Part shown: positions 21,828 to 31,566 of the stretch, piece by piece
Numbering within the stretch: position 1 is the stretch's first letter
Layout of the letters: each line of letters opens with the position of its first letter
Origin: Paenibacillus sp. CC-CFT747
GTDB taxonomy: Bacteria; Bacillota; Bacilli; Paenibacillales; NBRC-103111
Reading direction: 5' to 3'
Length of the DNA: 64,000 nucleotides
Assembly: GCA_030323305.1 (NCBI GenBank)
Contig: CP106741.1
Location: forward strand, 3,588,001 to 3,652,000
The notes under the pieces: generated by a model
What the model was told of the DNA's origin: nothing
The model's database searches: none
What the model saw: only the letters and a program-made list of their open reading frames with translations
Position numbers and translations under genes: made by a program

Positions 21828-24007
21828 ATGGGCATTGAGCAGTTAATCGGCAAGGCATCCGCCTACATCAAGGAAAGCGATCTGAAAAGAATACAGGAAG
21901 CTTACGAATTCGCCGACCAGGCCCATGAGGGACAAGTTCGCAAATCCGGGGAGCCCTATATTCTGCATCCGCTCGCTGTCGCCGACATCCTAGTTAACAT
22001 GCAGATGGACGCAACCTCGATCATCGCCGCTCTTCTGCACGATGTGGTCGAGGATACAACCGTATCCCTGGAAGTCGTCCGGCAGCATTTTGGCGAAACG
22101 TGCGCCATGATTGTGGACGGGCTGACCAAGCTGGAGAAAATCAAATTCAAGTCGAAGGTAGAGCAGCAGAATGAGAACTACCGCAAAATGTTCGTGGCGA
22201 TGGCCCAGGACATCCGCGTCATTCTGATTAAGCTTGCCGACCGGCTTCACAATATGCGTACGCTTAAATACCAGTCGGAGGAGAGCCAGCGCCGCATTGC
22301 GGACGAAACGCTGGAGATTTTCTGTCCGATCGCCCACCGGCTCGGGATATCCGCCATCAAGTGGGAGATGGAGGACATTGCCCTCCGCTACCTGAACCCC
22401 CAGCAGTACTACCGGATCGTCAATCTCATGCAGAAGAAACGGACGGAGCGGGAGCAGTACATTCAGGACGTTATCCATAACATCAAAGACAAGGTGTCGG
22501 AGATGGGCATAGACAGCGACATTTCCGGACGCCCTAAGCATATTTACAGCATTTATAAGAAGATGACCACAAGAGGCAAGCAGTTTAACGAAATCTATGA
22601 CCTGCTGGCCATCCGTGTTATTGTGGACAACATCAAGGATTGTTACGCAACCCTTGGCATTATCCACACGCTGTGGAAGCCGATGCCGGGGCGGTTCAAG
22701 GATTACATCGCGATGCCGAAGGCGAACATGTACCAGTCGCTTCATACCACCGTGATCGGGCCTAAAGGAGAACCGCTGGAAGTTCAGATCCGGACCTGGG
22801 AAATGCACCGCACGTCGGAGTACGGAATCGCCGCCCACTGGGCCTACAAGGAAGGAACGGTAGTGCCGACCGGCAACTTCGAGGACAAAATGCATTGGTT
22901 CCGTGAAATCCTCGAGCTCCAGAGCGAGACGAACGACGCTTCGGAATTTATGGAGTCCTTGAAGATGGATTTCTTCTCCGATCTGGTTTTCGTTTTCACC
23001 CCGAAAGGGAGGTTATCGAGCTGCCTGCCGGCTCGGTCCCGCTTGATTTTGCCTACCGCATCCATACGGAAGTCGGGAACCGGACCATCGGAGCCAAGGT
23101 GAACGGACGCATCGTTCCCCTCGATCATCGGCTGAAGAACGGGGATATTATCGAAATTCTCACCTCCAAGCATTCGTACGGCCCCAGCCAGGACTGGTTG
23201 AAGATCGCCCAATCCTCCCATACCCGAAGCAAAATCAAGCAGTGGTTCAAAAAGGAGCGGCGGGAAGAGAACGTGGGCAAAGGCCGGGAAGCGATCGAGC
23301 GTGAGCTGAAGCGCCTTGCCCTGGATCCGGTCACGGTGATGACCGATGACAAGATGCTTGAGGTCGCCAACAAGTTTAATTTCAACGACACGGATGACAT
23401 GCTCTCGGCCGTCGGCTTTGGCGGAATTACCGCAGCACAAATCTGCACGCGCTTGACCGAGAAGCTCCGCAAGGAGAACGAGGAAGCCGCCCAGATTCAG
23501 CTGACGAGCGAGATTAAGGAAGTGAAGGCCGCTCCCGAGAAGAAGAGCCGGCCGACCCACGGCGTTCAGGTTAAGGGTGTGGACAACCTGCTCGTCCGGT
23601 TCGCCCGCTGCTGCAACCCGGTTCCGGGAGACGATATTATCGGCTACATTACCCGCGGACGGGGAGTGTCCGTCCACCGGGCCGACTGCACGAACATTCC
23701 CGTTGGGGACGGTGAAGAAGGTAACCGGGTCATTGAGGTGGAATGGGCGGAATCGGTCGAGGCCAATTACAGTGTCGAGATCGAGATTACCGGCCACGAC
23801 CGCCGGGGGCTGCTGAACGAGGTGCTGCAGGCGGTATCGGAGAGCAAGACGATGATTTCGGCCGTTTCGGGCCGTTCGGACAAGAACAAGATGGCCCTTA
23901 TTCATATGACGATCCTCATTCGGAATATCGATCATCTTCACTCGGTCGTCGAGAAAATCAAGCGGATCGAGGATGTCTATTCCGTTACGCGGATTATGCA
24001 AACCTAG
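21828..24007 (+). CDS. relA: RelA/SpoT-type (p)ppGpp synthetase-hydrolase (one lost base)
   Basis: Bifunctional stringent response enzyme. Start ATG 21828 behind AAGGG gives [29 protein letters not shown]; the longer frame to 21765 lacks conservation. HD hydrolase domain ([15 protein letters not shown] ... [10 protein letters not shown]), synthetase domain ([13 protein letters not shown] and [20 protein letters not shown]), TGS, zinc-finger-like region ([32 protein letters not shown]) and ACT domain ([21 protein letters not shown]) follow in order. A base lost at 23007-23009, just before TGS, splits the frame (restored: [27 protein letters not shown]). Rejoined length 726 is normal. Confidence 0.96.
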
Positions 24008-24032
24008 CGTTACAGAAGAGAGTGAACCGGAC

Positions 24033-24473
24033 ATGAGAGTGGTTGTTCAGAGGAGCAAGGCCGCGAGCGTAACCGTAGACGGTGAGGTTACGGGAAGCAT
24101 AGAGCAGGGACTGGTGGTCCTGGTGGGAATTACCCATGAGGATACCGAACAGGATGCTCGGTACTTGGCCGATAAGGTGGCCGGCCTTCGGATTTTTGAG
24201 GATGACTCGGAGAAGATGAATCTTTCCGTTCAGGACATCCGCGGGCAGATCCTGTCCGTCTCGCAATTTACCCTGTACGGAGACTGCCGCAAAGGAAAGA
24301 GGCCGAATTTCATGGCGGCCGCGCGGCCCGCACAGGCGGAGGAGCTCTATGAACGCTTCAACGGCCTCCTGCGTGAGACCGGCTTGATGGTGGAAACGGG
24401 CGTTTTCGGCGCGATGATGGACGTCCAGCTGGTCAATTGGGGACCGGTGACCTTGATCATCGACAGCAAATGA
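24033..24473 (+). CDS. dtd: Dtd, D-aminoacyl-tRNA deacylase
   Basis: 146 residues from ATG 24033 ([34 protein letters not shown]). Hydrolyses D-amino acids from tRNA. The catalytic SQFTLYG and the chiral-proofreading Gly-cisPro region near [11 protein letters not shown] ... ETGVFGAMM are present. It follows relA by 25 bp, the classic relA-dtd pair. Confidence 0.96.
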   Translation: MRVVVQRSKAASVTVDGEVTGSIEQGLVVLVGITHEDTEQDARYLADKVAGLRIFEDDSEKMNLSVQDIRGQILSVSQFTLYGDCRKGKRPNFMAAARPAQAEELYERFNGLLRETGLMVETGVFGAMMDVQLVNWGPVTLIIDSK

Positions 24474-24485
24474 GCACTTACGAGG

Positions 24486-24516
24486 AAAGCCCGGGAGGAA
24501 GCTCCCGGGCTTTCCG
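24486..24516 (+). terminator. Hairpin after dtd
   Basis: Perfect 12-bp stem AAAGCCCGGGAG / CTCCCGGGCTTT with loop GAAG. The T run is short (TTT), so termination is likely but not certain. Confidence 0.7.
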
Positions 24517-24960
24517 GCTTTGGCCGTATTCGGGGTTAAGCGGCTCGCTTTCGGGGGAAACTAGAGGCATTCTCTGCAAAGGAGCCGTGAGTCGCATGCG
24601 CCGGTCGGCCAAAGAAGCCCTCCTCCTGTCCGCCGTGGCTACTGCCCTGCCCGCCCCCTATGGGGAATGCACCGTATCCGAGCTGGGCCGGGAGAACGGA
24701 GGCCCTCCCTTCGAAAAAACGCGCTGCAGCCTGTCGAGGTTGTCCAGCTGGTCCCGAGAACGATGCGCCGTTAACCGGCCGGACCTTCCGGCGGCCTATG
24801 GAAAGCGGAAGTCCGCCAAAGCAGAAAGACCTGCCGGTTTCCCTTGGAAACGGCAGGTCTTTTTGACATCCCATTGGTAAATTCCTTCCCTCTTCAACTT
24901 ATGTTAAACTAGGGAAGATTGAGCCTTAACAGGCGCAGGCATTCTAATTCTTAGGTTGAG
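24517..24960 (+). other. About 450 bases without a recognisable gene
   Basis: Between dtd and the FAD oxidoreductase the reading frames (for example from ATG 24597 on plus, or 24874 on minus) have no family features I recognise and no good ribosome binding site. The stretch ends in a strong terminator-like hairpin at 24825-24864, which suggests that a transcript from the plus strand ends there. It may be a decayed gene or hold a small RNA. Confidence 0.4.
24825..24864 (+). terminator. Terminator-like hairpin with no assigned gene
   Basis: AAAGACCTGCCGGTTTCC pairs with GGAAACGGCAGGTCTTT with one bulged G and a 3-base loop, followed by T. It does not belong to dtd, which has its own hairpin 330 bp upstream. 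Confidence 0.75.
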
Positions 24961-24972
24961 GAGTTTGAATTG

Positions 24973-26931
24973 ATGCGGAGAGCTTGGATTACGTTAGTTG
25001 CAACATTTATCGTCCTTTTGGCGGTGGGCGGGAGTTACCTGTATTACAAGGAGAAATACGGCGGGGGCATTTCCGTTTCGGAAGGAGTGGCCCAGCCTTT
25101 GACTAAGGTGGATACCGTCGCGAAGCCCAAGGACAGCTATGATGTCATAGTAGTGGGGACCGACCCGGAAGGCGTGGCGGCGGCCGTTTCCGCAGCCCGG
25201 AACGGCTTGCACACGCTGCTGATCGACGGAAAGAACCGGGACATCCTCGGCGGTCTCATGACCCTGGGGTGGCTCAACATGATCGACAACAACTATGACA
25301 GCGATAAACCTTCGGCGCTTCCCGGCCAGAGGAGAGCCGTCTACAACAATGGAATATTCAAAGAATGGTACGATATGGTGGAAGGCACGTCCTTCGACAT
25401 CAACACGGGGGCCAACGCTTTCCATACTCTTGTCAGGAATGAGAAAAACATTGACGTTTCCCTCAAAAACAAAGCCATCGAGCCTCTGATGAAGGACGGA
25501 ACGGAGGGCACCAAGCTTCTCGAGGGCATTCAAGTCACGCTTGAGAATGGTAGCAAACAGACCATCCGCGCTAAGGAGGTCATAGACGCGACACAGGACG
25601 CCGATTTGGCCGCAGCGGCCGGCGTTCCCTATACCGTGGGACGGGAAGATTTGAAGCGGCCGGATGACCGCATGGCCGTCACAGTCGTCTTCCGTCTGAA
25701 GAATGCGGACAACGCGTTCTGGAAGCAGGTGCGGATCCGGCTGGACAATGACAACAACAGCGAAACGGGGGCGGACGAGCATTCCGCCTGGGGCTTCGGA
25801 GAAATGCAGAAATACCCTCCGACCCATGATCAGATCAAAATGCGCGGGCTTAATGTGGGCCGGCAGAATGACGATACGATCCTGATCAATGCCATGCAGA
25901 TTTTCGGCATTGACCCGCTCGATCCCGCTTCGCGTGCGAAAGCCTTCAAGCTTGCCGAGAACGAACTGCCCCACATTCTGGCGTACATGAAGAAGCTCTA
26001 TCCGGAATTCGCCAATCTGGAGCTGGGCGGAATGGCGCCCGAGCTTTATGTGCGGGAGACCCGCCACATTAAAGGTCTTTACCGGCTTAGCATCATCGAT
26101 GTGCTGGAAAACCGGGATTTCCCGGACCGGATCGCCTTCGGCTCCTACCGGGTAGACCTGCAGAGGATCTCTCCGCAGGACAACGGGCTCGAAATTCTCG
26201 CTCCTTACAAGTATGCCGTTCCGTTCCGCAGCATTGTGCCGCAGGCCGTGGACGGGCTGCTCGTGGTGGGACGCAGCGCGAGCTTCGACTCTCTCGCTCA
26301 CGGAAGCGCACGCGTCATCCCGGTTGGGATGGCCACGGCCCAGGCGGCGGGTGCGGCCGCCAAAATCGCCATTGATCAAGGGGTGACTTTCCGGCAGATG
26401 GCGGACAAGAAAGACCTGATCAGCCAGCTGCAAGACAACCTGAACAAGCAGGGAATGGACCTGAAGCCATTCTCGGCGGACGGCAAGCCGGGCACCGAAT
26501 ACATGAAGCACAAGGCGTATCCGGGTCTCAAAGCCGCGGTTTACCTGGGAATGGTAGGCTCAGTTCACGACAAGGTGGCGAACGACTTCAAGCTGGACGA
26601 TCCGGCGAATCCGCAAGGCTTCGTTAACCTTCTTCTCACCGCGAAGCGGGTATTCTCTCCGGTGCTGAAGGGTGACCCGTCCCAAGCTCTGAAGCAGGTG
26701 ACGGGAGAGCCGGCCAAGCAGCCTCTAACTTATAAGCAAGCGGTGTATACCGCCGCCCTTCTCGCGGGAATCCAGACGACTCCCGAGGAGGCGGAGCAGA
26801 AGGCGGTTTCGATGCGGGTCGTCACCGACAAGACCGTCAGCCTCATCACCGACAAGCAGAAGCTGACCAAAGGAGAGACTTATCTGATTCTCAAGGACGT
26901 GCTGGAAGCAATGGCAAATGTCCGGTTCTGA
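24973..26931 (+). CDS. Membrane-anchored FAD-dependent oxidoreductase
   Basis: 652 residues from ATG 24973 behind GAGGAG (a TTG directly before it is an alternative). Residues 4-24 form one membrane or export segment (WITLVATFIVLLAVGGSYLYY), so the enzyme probably faces outside. FAD-binding Rossmann motif at about 57-90 (YDVIVVGTDPEGVAAAVSAARNGLHTLLIDGKN) followed by LGGLMTLGWLNMID, as in FAD_oxidored (PF12831) proteins. A second FAD region near 430-470 reads VDGLLVVGRSASFDSLAHGSARVIPVGMATAQAAGAAA. The C-terminal 190 residues may be a helical substrate or S-layer-like domain. The substrate is unknown and no neighbour suggests one. Confidence 0.8.
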   Translation: MRRAWITLVATFIVLLAVGGSYLYYKEKYGGGISVSEGVAQPLTKVDTVAKPKDSYDVIVVGTDPEGVAAAVSAARNGLHTLLIDGKNRDILGGLMTLGWLNMIDNNYDSDKPSALPGQRRAVYNNGIFKEWYDMVEGTSFDINTGANAFHTLVRNEKNIDVSLKNKAIEPLMKDGTEGTKLLEGIQVTLENGSKQTIRAKEVIDATQDADLAAAAGVPYTVGREDLKRPDDRMAVTVVFRLKNADNAFWKQVRIRLDNDNNSETGADEHSAWGFGEMQKYPPTHDQIKMRGLNVGRQNDDTILINAMQIFGIDPLDPASRAKAFKLAENELPHILAYMKKLYPEFANLELGGMAPELYVRETRHIKGLYRLSIIDVLENRDFPDRIAFGSYRVDLQRISPQDNGLEILAPYKYAVPFRSIVPQAVDGLLVVGRSASFDSLAHGSARVIPVGMATAQAAGAAAKIAIDQGVTFRQMADKKDLISQLQDNLNKQGMDLKPFSADGKPGTEYMKHKAYPGLKAAVYLGMVGSVHDKVANDFKLDDPANPQGFVNLLLTAKRVFSPVLKGDPSQALKQVTGEPAKQPLTYKQAVYTAALLAGIQTTPEEAEQKAVSMRVVTDKTVSLITDKQKLTKGETYLILKDVLEAMANVRF

Positions 26932-26967
26932 TGCTTTTCGGGGTTAGATAAGATACCTTAAGGAAAT

Positions 26968-27021
26968 GTAACATAACTGTAACGAGCGCTTCATCATCCT
27001 TTAATGTCCGGGCGCTATACT
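26968..27021 (+). promoter_or_regulatory. Possible PhoP-type box and promoter
   Basis: Four hexamers spaced exactly 11 bp apart resemble the Bacillus Pho box TT(A/C/T)ACA: GTAACA (26968), GTAACG (26979), TTCATC (26990) and TTAATG (27001). The first two are the best. TATACT at 27016-27021 is a good -10 with no proper -35, as in activator-dependent promoters. No coding gene follows before the hisS leader. Confidence 0.4.
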
Positions 27022-27025
27022 ACAA

Positions 27026-27097
27026 ACATGACCCCCTTTTAATCATATAGTTTCCTTTAAGGCCTGCGGACCGTTTTCGCAGGTCTCTTTGTTTCTT
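27026..27097 (+). ncRNA. Candidate short transcript of about 70 nt
   Basis: From the predicted start near 27026 the sequence runs for about 30 bases to a terminator-like hairpin (AGGCCTGCG / CGCAGGTCT, loop GACCGTTTT, 27060-27086) and a T-rich tail. There is no open frame with a ribosome binding site. It may be a small RNA, or the hairpin may only end the FAD oxidoreductase message. Confidence 0.3.
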
Positions 27098-27194
27098 CGG
27101 CCGACTACTGAATGCGGGCTTGACTTTTGCCCGGTGGGAACTTACAATCATAACTAAATTCTGTTTGATTCTGTGATTCGTTGAAGGGATAAAG

Positions 27195-27495
27195 GCATTC
27201 GAAACCGCCACTTCAGAGAGGAAGCCTCCGGCTGAAAGCTTCCGTGGACGAGCGAGTGTTAGACCTCCCGGAGAACCTGTGGGGAAACCGGACGCTGTTT
27301 AGGCAGCTTTCGCTAGTAGTCACCAGGCGTAATAGCGGGCGTTAACCGCGAGAGGGGATGCATTTAGAGGAAGACCAGTGCTGGCGTAAGCCGGTAGGCT
27401 CTTCATCAAGAATGATCCCGAATCCGGGTGGTACCGCGGGTGATTGGTTGTCAATCTCTCGTCCCTGACTGAAGTCAGGGGCGGGGGATTTTTAC
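27195..27495 (+). promoter_or_regulatory. T-box leader of hisS-aspS
   Basis: About 300 bases of structured leader. The conserved T-box GGGTGGTACCGCGGG is at 27426-27440, and the terminator stem CCCTGAC-TGAA-GTCAGGG at 27463-27480 is followed by a T-rich run. Uncharged tRNA binding would favour the antiterminator and allow hisS (and probably aspS) transcription. A CAC histidine triplet at 27321-27323 is one possible specifier, but I could not fold stem I with certainty, and GAC triplets are also present. Confidence 0.88.
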
Positions 27496-27544
27496 TTTTT
27501 GCCGGGGGATCCGGCCAGCTGCAATTTCAAAGGAGGTCACATAG

Positions 27545-28792
27545 ATGAGCTTTCAGAAGCCAAAAGGCACCCAGGATCTTCTGCCCGGAGTGGTGGAGAA
27601 ATGGCAGTACCTGGAGAACAAAGCACGCGAGCTCTGCCGGCGCTACAACTACCGGGAGATCCGCACCCCGATCTTCGAGCACACCGAGCTGTTCCAGCGC
27701 GGAGTAGGAGAGACCACCGATGTCGTGGAGAAGGAGATGTACACCTTTCTCGACAAGGGAGACCGCAGCATCTCGCTTCGCCCGGAGGGAACGGCCGGAG
27801 TGGTTCGATCCTACGTGGAGAACAAGCTGTACGCCGAGCCGGACGTTACGAAGCTGTACTACATCGGGCCGATGTTCCGCTACGAGCGTCCCATGGCCGG
27901 GCGGTACCGGCAGCTTCACCAGTTCGGGATCGAGGCGTTCGGGGCCACCGACCCGGCGATCGACGCGGAGGTCATCGCCCTTGGCTACACCTTCTACAAG
28001 GAGGTCGGCATCCGCGAGCTTCGGGTGGAGATCAATTCCGTCGGGAACCCGGCATCGAGAGAGGCCTACCGGGAAACGCTTCTTGCTTTCCTTAACCCGA
28101 TGAGGAGACCCTGTGCAAGGACTGCCAATCCCGCATCGACCGCAATCCGCTTAGGGTGCTCGACTGCAAGGTGGACCAGGACAAATTCGTGGGCGCCCCT
28201 CCATTCTGGATTCGCTCGACGAAGAATGCCGGACCCACTTCGGACTGGTCCAGGACTATCTGACCGGCATGGGCATCCCGTTCGACATCAACCCCCGTCT
28301 CGTTCGCGGGCTGGATTATTACACCCATACCGCTTTTGAATACAAGGCGGAGGGAATCGGAGCGATCGATACGATCGGAGGCGGCGGCCGGTATAACGGA
28401 CTCGTCGGGCAAATTGGAGGAAACGACCAGCCGGGGGTCGGTTTGGGACTCGGCTTGGAGCGCACCCTCCTCATTCTCGAAGCCCAGGGAGTAGAAATCC
28501 CGGCCCAGCCGCCACTTGACGTCTACCTGGTTGCCATGGGGGACGAGGCGGAGAAAAGGGCCGTTCCCCTGCTCTATGAGCTGAGGGGGCCGGTCTTCTG
28601 GCGGAGAAGGATTACCTGGGACGCAAGATGAAGGCCCAAATGAAATCCGCCGACCGGTATCACGCGCGTTATGTGGCCATCCTCGGGGAGGACGAATTGA
28701 ACCAGGGAATCTTGGCCGTCAAAACAATGGCGACCGGAGAGCAGACGAATGTTCCGCTGGACGGGCTGATCGACTATTTGAAGCAGGCTTAA
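27545..28792 (+). CDS. hisS: HisS, histidyl-tRNA synthetase (three lost bases)
   Basis: Class II synthetase. ATG 27545 follows AAAGGAGG; the N-terminus [22 protein letters not shown] is typical. Motif 2 reads [25 protein letters not shown]; histidine motifs [12 protein letters not shown] and [15 protein letters not shown] follow. Bases are lost near 28099, 28196-28199 and 28585-28589; restoring them yields 416 residues ending in the anticodon-binding domain ([34 protein letters not shown]). An organism cannot live without an active enzyme, and no second copy is in view, so the breaks are probably sequence errors. Confidence 0.95.
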
Positions 28793-28843
28793 TCCGGCTG
28801 AAACCAGCAGGCAAACTATAAAAGTAAGGGGATAGGAAAGAAC

Positions 28844-30628
28844 ATGGCTATGATGAAAACGCACCATTGTGGGGCATTAGGCAAAGAACACGTAGGGGAA
28901 ACCGTCGTCCTGAACGGATGGGTACAAAGACGCCGCGACCTGGGCGGGGTGCTGTTTATCGACCTGCGCGACCGCAGCGGGCTGATCCAGATCGTGTTCA
29001 ATCCGGATTTCTCGGGAGAAGCGCTTGAAACGGGCGACAAAGCTAGGAACGAGTACGTGCTGGCTGTGAAAGGCAAGGTGGTCGAGCGCGACGAAGAGAC
29101 GAAGAACCCGAACCTGGCGACCGGGGAAATCGAAGTGCAGGTCACCGAAATCGAAATCCTCAACCAGGCCAAAAATCCTCCGTTCTTCATCGAAGACGGC
29201 ATTGAAATCGACGAATCCCTTCGACTGAAATACCGCTATCTGGACCTGCGCCGTCCCGAAATGCAGAAAACGCTCTGGCTCCGGTCCAAGGCCGCCAAAG
29301 TGTTCCGCGACTATCTGGACGAGAACGGGTTCATCGAGGTCGAGACGCCGATCCTGACCAAGAGCACTCCGGAAGGCGCCCGCGACTACCTGGTGCCAAG
29401 CCGCGTGCATCCGGGCGAATTCTTCGCCCTGCCGCAATCGCCGCAAATCTTCAAGCAGCTGCTCATGGTCGGAGGACTGGAGCGCTACTACCAGATCGCC
29501 CGCTGTTTCCGGGACGAGGACCTTCGCGCCGACCGCCAGCCGGAATTCACGCAGGTGGACATCGAGACGTCCTTCCTGACCCAGGATCAGCTGCAGGACA
29601 TGATGGAAGAGCTGGTGGCCCGCCTGTTCAAGGAAACCAAGGGCGTGGACATTCCCCGTCCGTTCCAGCGCCTGACCTATGCGGACGCCATGGGCAAATA
29701 CGGCTCCGACAAGCCGGACCTGCGTTTCGGCCTGGAGCTTAAGGACATCTCCGACCTCGTGGCGAACTGCGGGGTGAAGGTATTCGCTTCCGTTATCGCC
29801 GGCGGTGGTCAGGTCAAGGCTCTGAACGCCAAGGGCTGCGGAAACTGGAGCCGCAAGGAGCTCGACGACCTTCAGCCGTTCGCGGCCCGCTACGGAGGCA
29901 AAGGCCTGGCCTGGATCCAAGTGAAGGACGGAGAGTGGAAAGGGCCGATCGTGAAGTTCTTTACTCCGGAAGAGATCGCCGCCCTGACCGAACGGCTGGA
30001 AGCCGAGGACGGAGACGTTCTGCTGTTCTCCGCCGACAACAAGAAAGTGGTAGCCGATGTGCTTGGCAACCTTCGCCTGAAGATCGGACGCGAGCTCGGC
30101 CTCATTGACGAGAGCCAGTATAAATTCGCCTGGGTCGTGGACTTCCCGCTGCTAGGCTACGACGAGGAAGAGAAGCGCTATGTGGCGGAGCACCATCCGT
30201 TCACCCGTCCGCGTGAAGAGGACGTGCATTATTTTGACACCGACCCGGGCCAAATCCGTGCTCAAGCCTATGACCTCGTATTGAACGGCTATGAGGTGGG
30301 CGGCGGCTCCATGAGGATTTATAAGCGGGATGTGCAGGAAAAAATGTTCCAGGCGCTCGGCTTTTCCAAGGAGGAAGCCCAGGAGAAATTCGGCTTCCTG
30401 CTCGAAGCCTTCGAATACGGCACCCCTCCGCACGGCGGAATCGCATTCGGCTTTGACCGCCTGGTGATGCTGCTTGCCGGCCGCACCAACCTTCGTGAAA
30501 CGATTGCCTTCCCGAAAACGGCCAGCGCCACAGACCTGCTGACCGATGCCCCTGGACAGGTCGAGGAGAAGCAGCTGGAGCAGCTTTCGATCAAGGTTGC
30601 GATCAAGCAGCCGGCCGGCAAGGCATAA
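28844..30628 (+). CDS. aspS: AspS, aspartyl-tRNA synthetase
   Basis: Intact, 594 residues. N-terminal OB anticodon domain ([37 protein letters not shown]), class II motif 2 ([27 protein letters not shown]), bacterial GAD insert and motif 3 ([21 protein letters not shown]). Two ATGs (28844, 28850) are possible. Only 51 bases separate it from hisS, so both should share the T-box leader. Whether the enzyme also charges Asn-tRNA is not clear from sequence. Confidence 0.97.
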   Translation: MAMMKTHHCGALGKEHVGETVVLNGWVQRRRDLGGVLFIDLRDRSGLIQIVFNPDFSGEALETGDKARNEYVLAVKGKVVERDEETKNPNLATGEIEVQVTEIEILNQAKNPPFFIEDGIEIDESLRLKYRYLDLRRPEMQKTLWLRSKAAKVFRDYLDENGFIEVETPILTKSTPEGARDYLVPSRVHPGEFFALPQSPQIFKQLLMVGGLERYYQIARCFRDEDLRADRQPEFTQVDIETSFLTQDQLQDMMEELVARLFKETKGVDIPRPFQRLTYADAMGKYGSDKPDLRFGLELKDISDLVANCGVKVFASVIAGGGQVKALNAKGCGNWSRKELDDLQPFAARYGGKGLAWIQVKDGEWKGPIVKFFTPEEIAALTERLEAEDGDVLLFSADNKKVVADVLGNLRLKIGRELGLIDESQYKFAWVVDFPLLGYDEEEKRYVAEHHPFTRPREEDVHYFDTDPGQIRAQAYDLVLNGYEVGGGSMRIYKRDVQEKMFQALGFSKEEAQEKFGFLLEAFEYGTPPHGGIAFGFDRLVMLLAGRTNLRETIAFPKTASATDLLTDAPGQVEEKQLEQLSIKVAIKQPAGKA

Positions 30629-30670
30629 CAAGGAAGAAGAAGGCCACATCCGAGAAAAGGAGGAGCCAGC

Positions 30671-31420
30671 ATGCTGCATCAGTTTTCCCGCAATGAGCTT
30701 GCCATGGGACCGGAAGGCCTGAACATCATGAAGAACAGCACCGTAGCCGTATTGGGAATCGGGGGAGTCGGGTCGTTCGCGGCGGAGGCCCTGGCCCGCA
30801 CAGGGGTCGGCCGGATCATTCTGATCGACAAGGACGTCGTGGACATCACGAACGTCAATCGGCAGATTCACGCTCTGCTGACCACTGTCGGCCAGCCGAA
30901 GGCCGAGCTCATGAAGGAACGGATCGGCCTCATCAACCCGGAATGCGAGGCCATCGCCCTGCGGATGTTCTACACCGAAGAAACCTATGAGAAGCTGTTC
31001 GAGTATCCGCTGGACTATATCGTGGATGCTTCAGACACGATCATGTACAAGATTCATCTCATCAAGCAGTGCCTGCAGCGGAAGATTCCGCTCATTTCGA
31101 GCATGGGCGCCGCGAATAAGATGGACCCTACCCGGTTCCAGGTCGCCGATATTTCCAAGACCACCATGGACCCGATTGCCCGGGTCATCCGTCAGAAGTT
31201 GCGCAAGGAAGGGATACACAAGGGGGTTAAGGTCGTCTTCTCTACGGAGGAGCCGATCAAACCTCGCGAGGAAGTGACCAAGGTAGTGGGGAATGCGGCC
31301 TCCGAGATCCGCAAAGCCCAGCAGCCGCCTTCCAGCAATGCGTTCGTGCCTTCCGTGGCGGGTCTGATTGCCGCCAGTGTAGTGGTCCGGGACCTTCTGG
31401 CGTCGAAGGCCATCCAATGA
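30671..31420 (+). CDS. tcdA: TcdA, tRNA threonylcarbamoyladenosine dehydratase
   Basis: Intact, 249 residues, ATG 30671 behind AAAGGAGGAG. An E1-like ThiF fold: nucleotide-binding GIGGVGSFAAEALARTGVGRIILIDKDVVDITNVNRQ, then DYIVDASDTIMYKIHLIKQC and SSMGAANKMDPTRFQVADI. It cyclises the t6A base at position 37 of tRNAs to ct6A using ATP. C-terminal helix VAGLIAASVVVRDLL is characteristic. It sits after aspS, as in B. subtilis (yrvM). Confidence 0.92.
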   Translation: MLHQFSRNELAMGPEGLNIMKNSTVAVLGIGGVGSFAAEALARTGVGRIILIDKDVVDITNVNRQIHALLTTVGQPKAELMKERIGLINPECEAIALRMFYTEETYEKLFEYPLDYIVDASDTIMYKIHLIKQCLQRKIPLISSMGAANKMDPTRFQVADISKTTMDPIARVIRQKLRKEGIHKGVKVVFSTEEPIKPREEVTKVVGNAASEIRKAQQPPSSNAFVPSVAGLIAASVVVRDLLASKAIQ

Positions 31421-31446
31421 CAAACGTTTGTTCCGAATGGTATACT
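31417..31446 (+). promoter_or_regulatory. rarA promoter with LexA-like box
   Basis: ATGACA (31417-31422), 18-bp spacer, TATACT (31441-31446); the -35 overlaps the tcdA stop. Within the spacer, at 31421-31434, the minus strand reads GGAACAAACGTTTG, which fits 12 of 14 positions of the Bacillus SOS box CGAACRNRYGTTYC. Binding there would block polymerase. Confidence 0.5.
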
Positions 31447-31566
31447 AAAGGCATGCAACCCGTTCTACGCGGACGGGCGGCATGCCTTTTGGTGTTTCCA
31501 TGCTCAATTCGCTTCATCACCCTTCAGGCTTGTCCTCAAGCCCGACAGCAAAGGATCGTGAACGCT

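Noticed and set aside
22844..24034. 396-codon minus-strand frame
   Set aside because: Antisense to relA; no ribosome binding site and no family features.
24994..26511. 505-codon minus-strand frame
   Set aside because: Antisense to the FAD oxidoreductase; composition typical of a GC-rich shadow frame.
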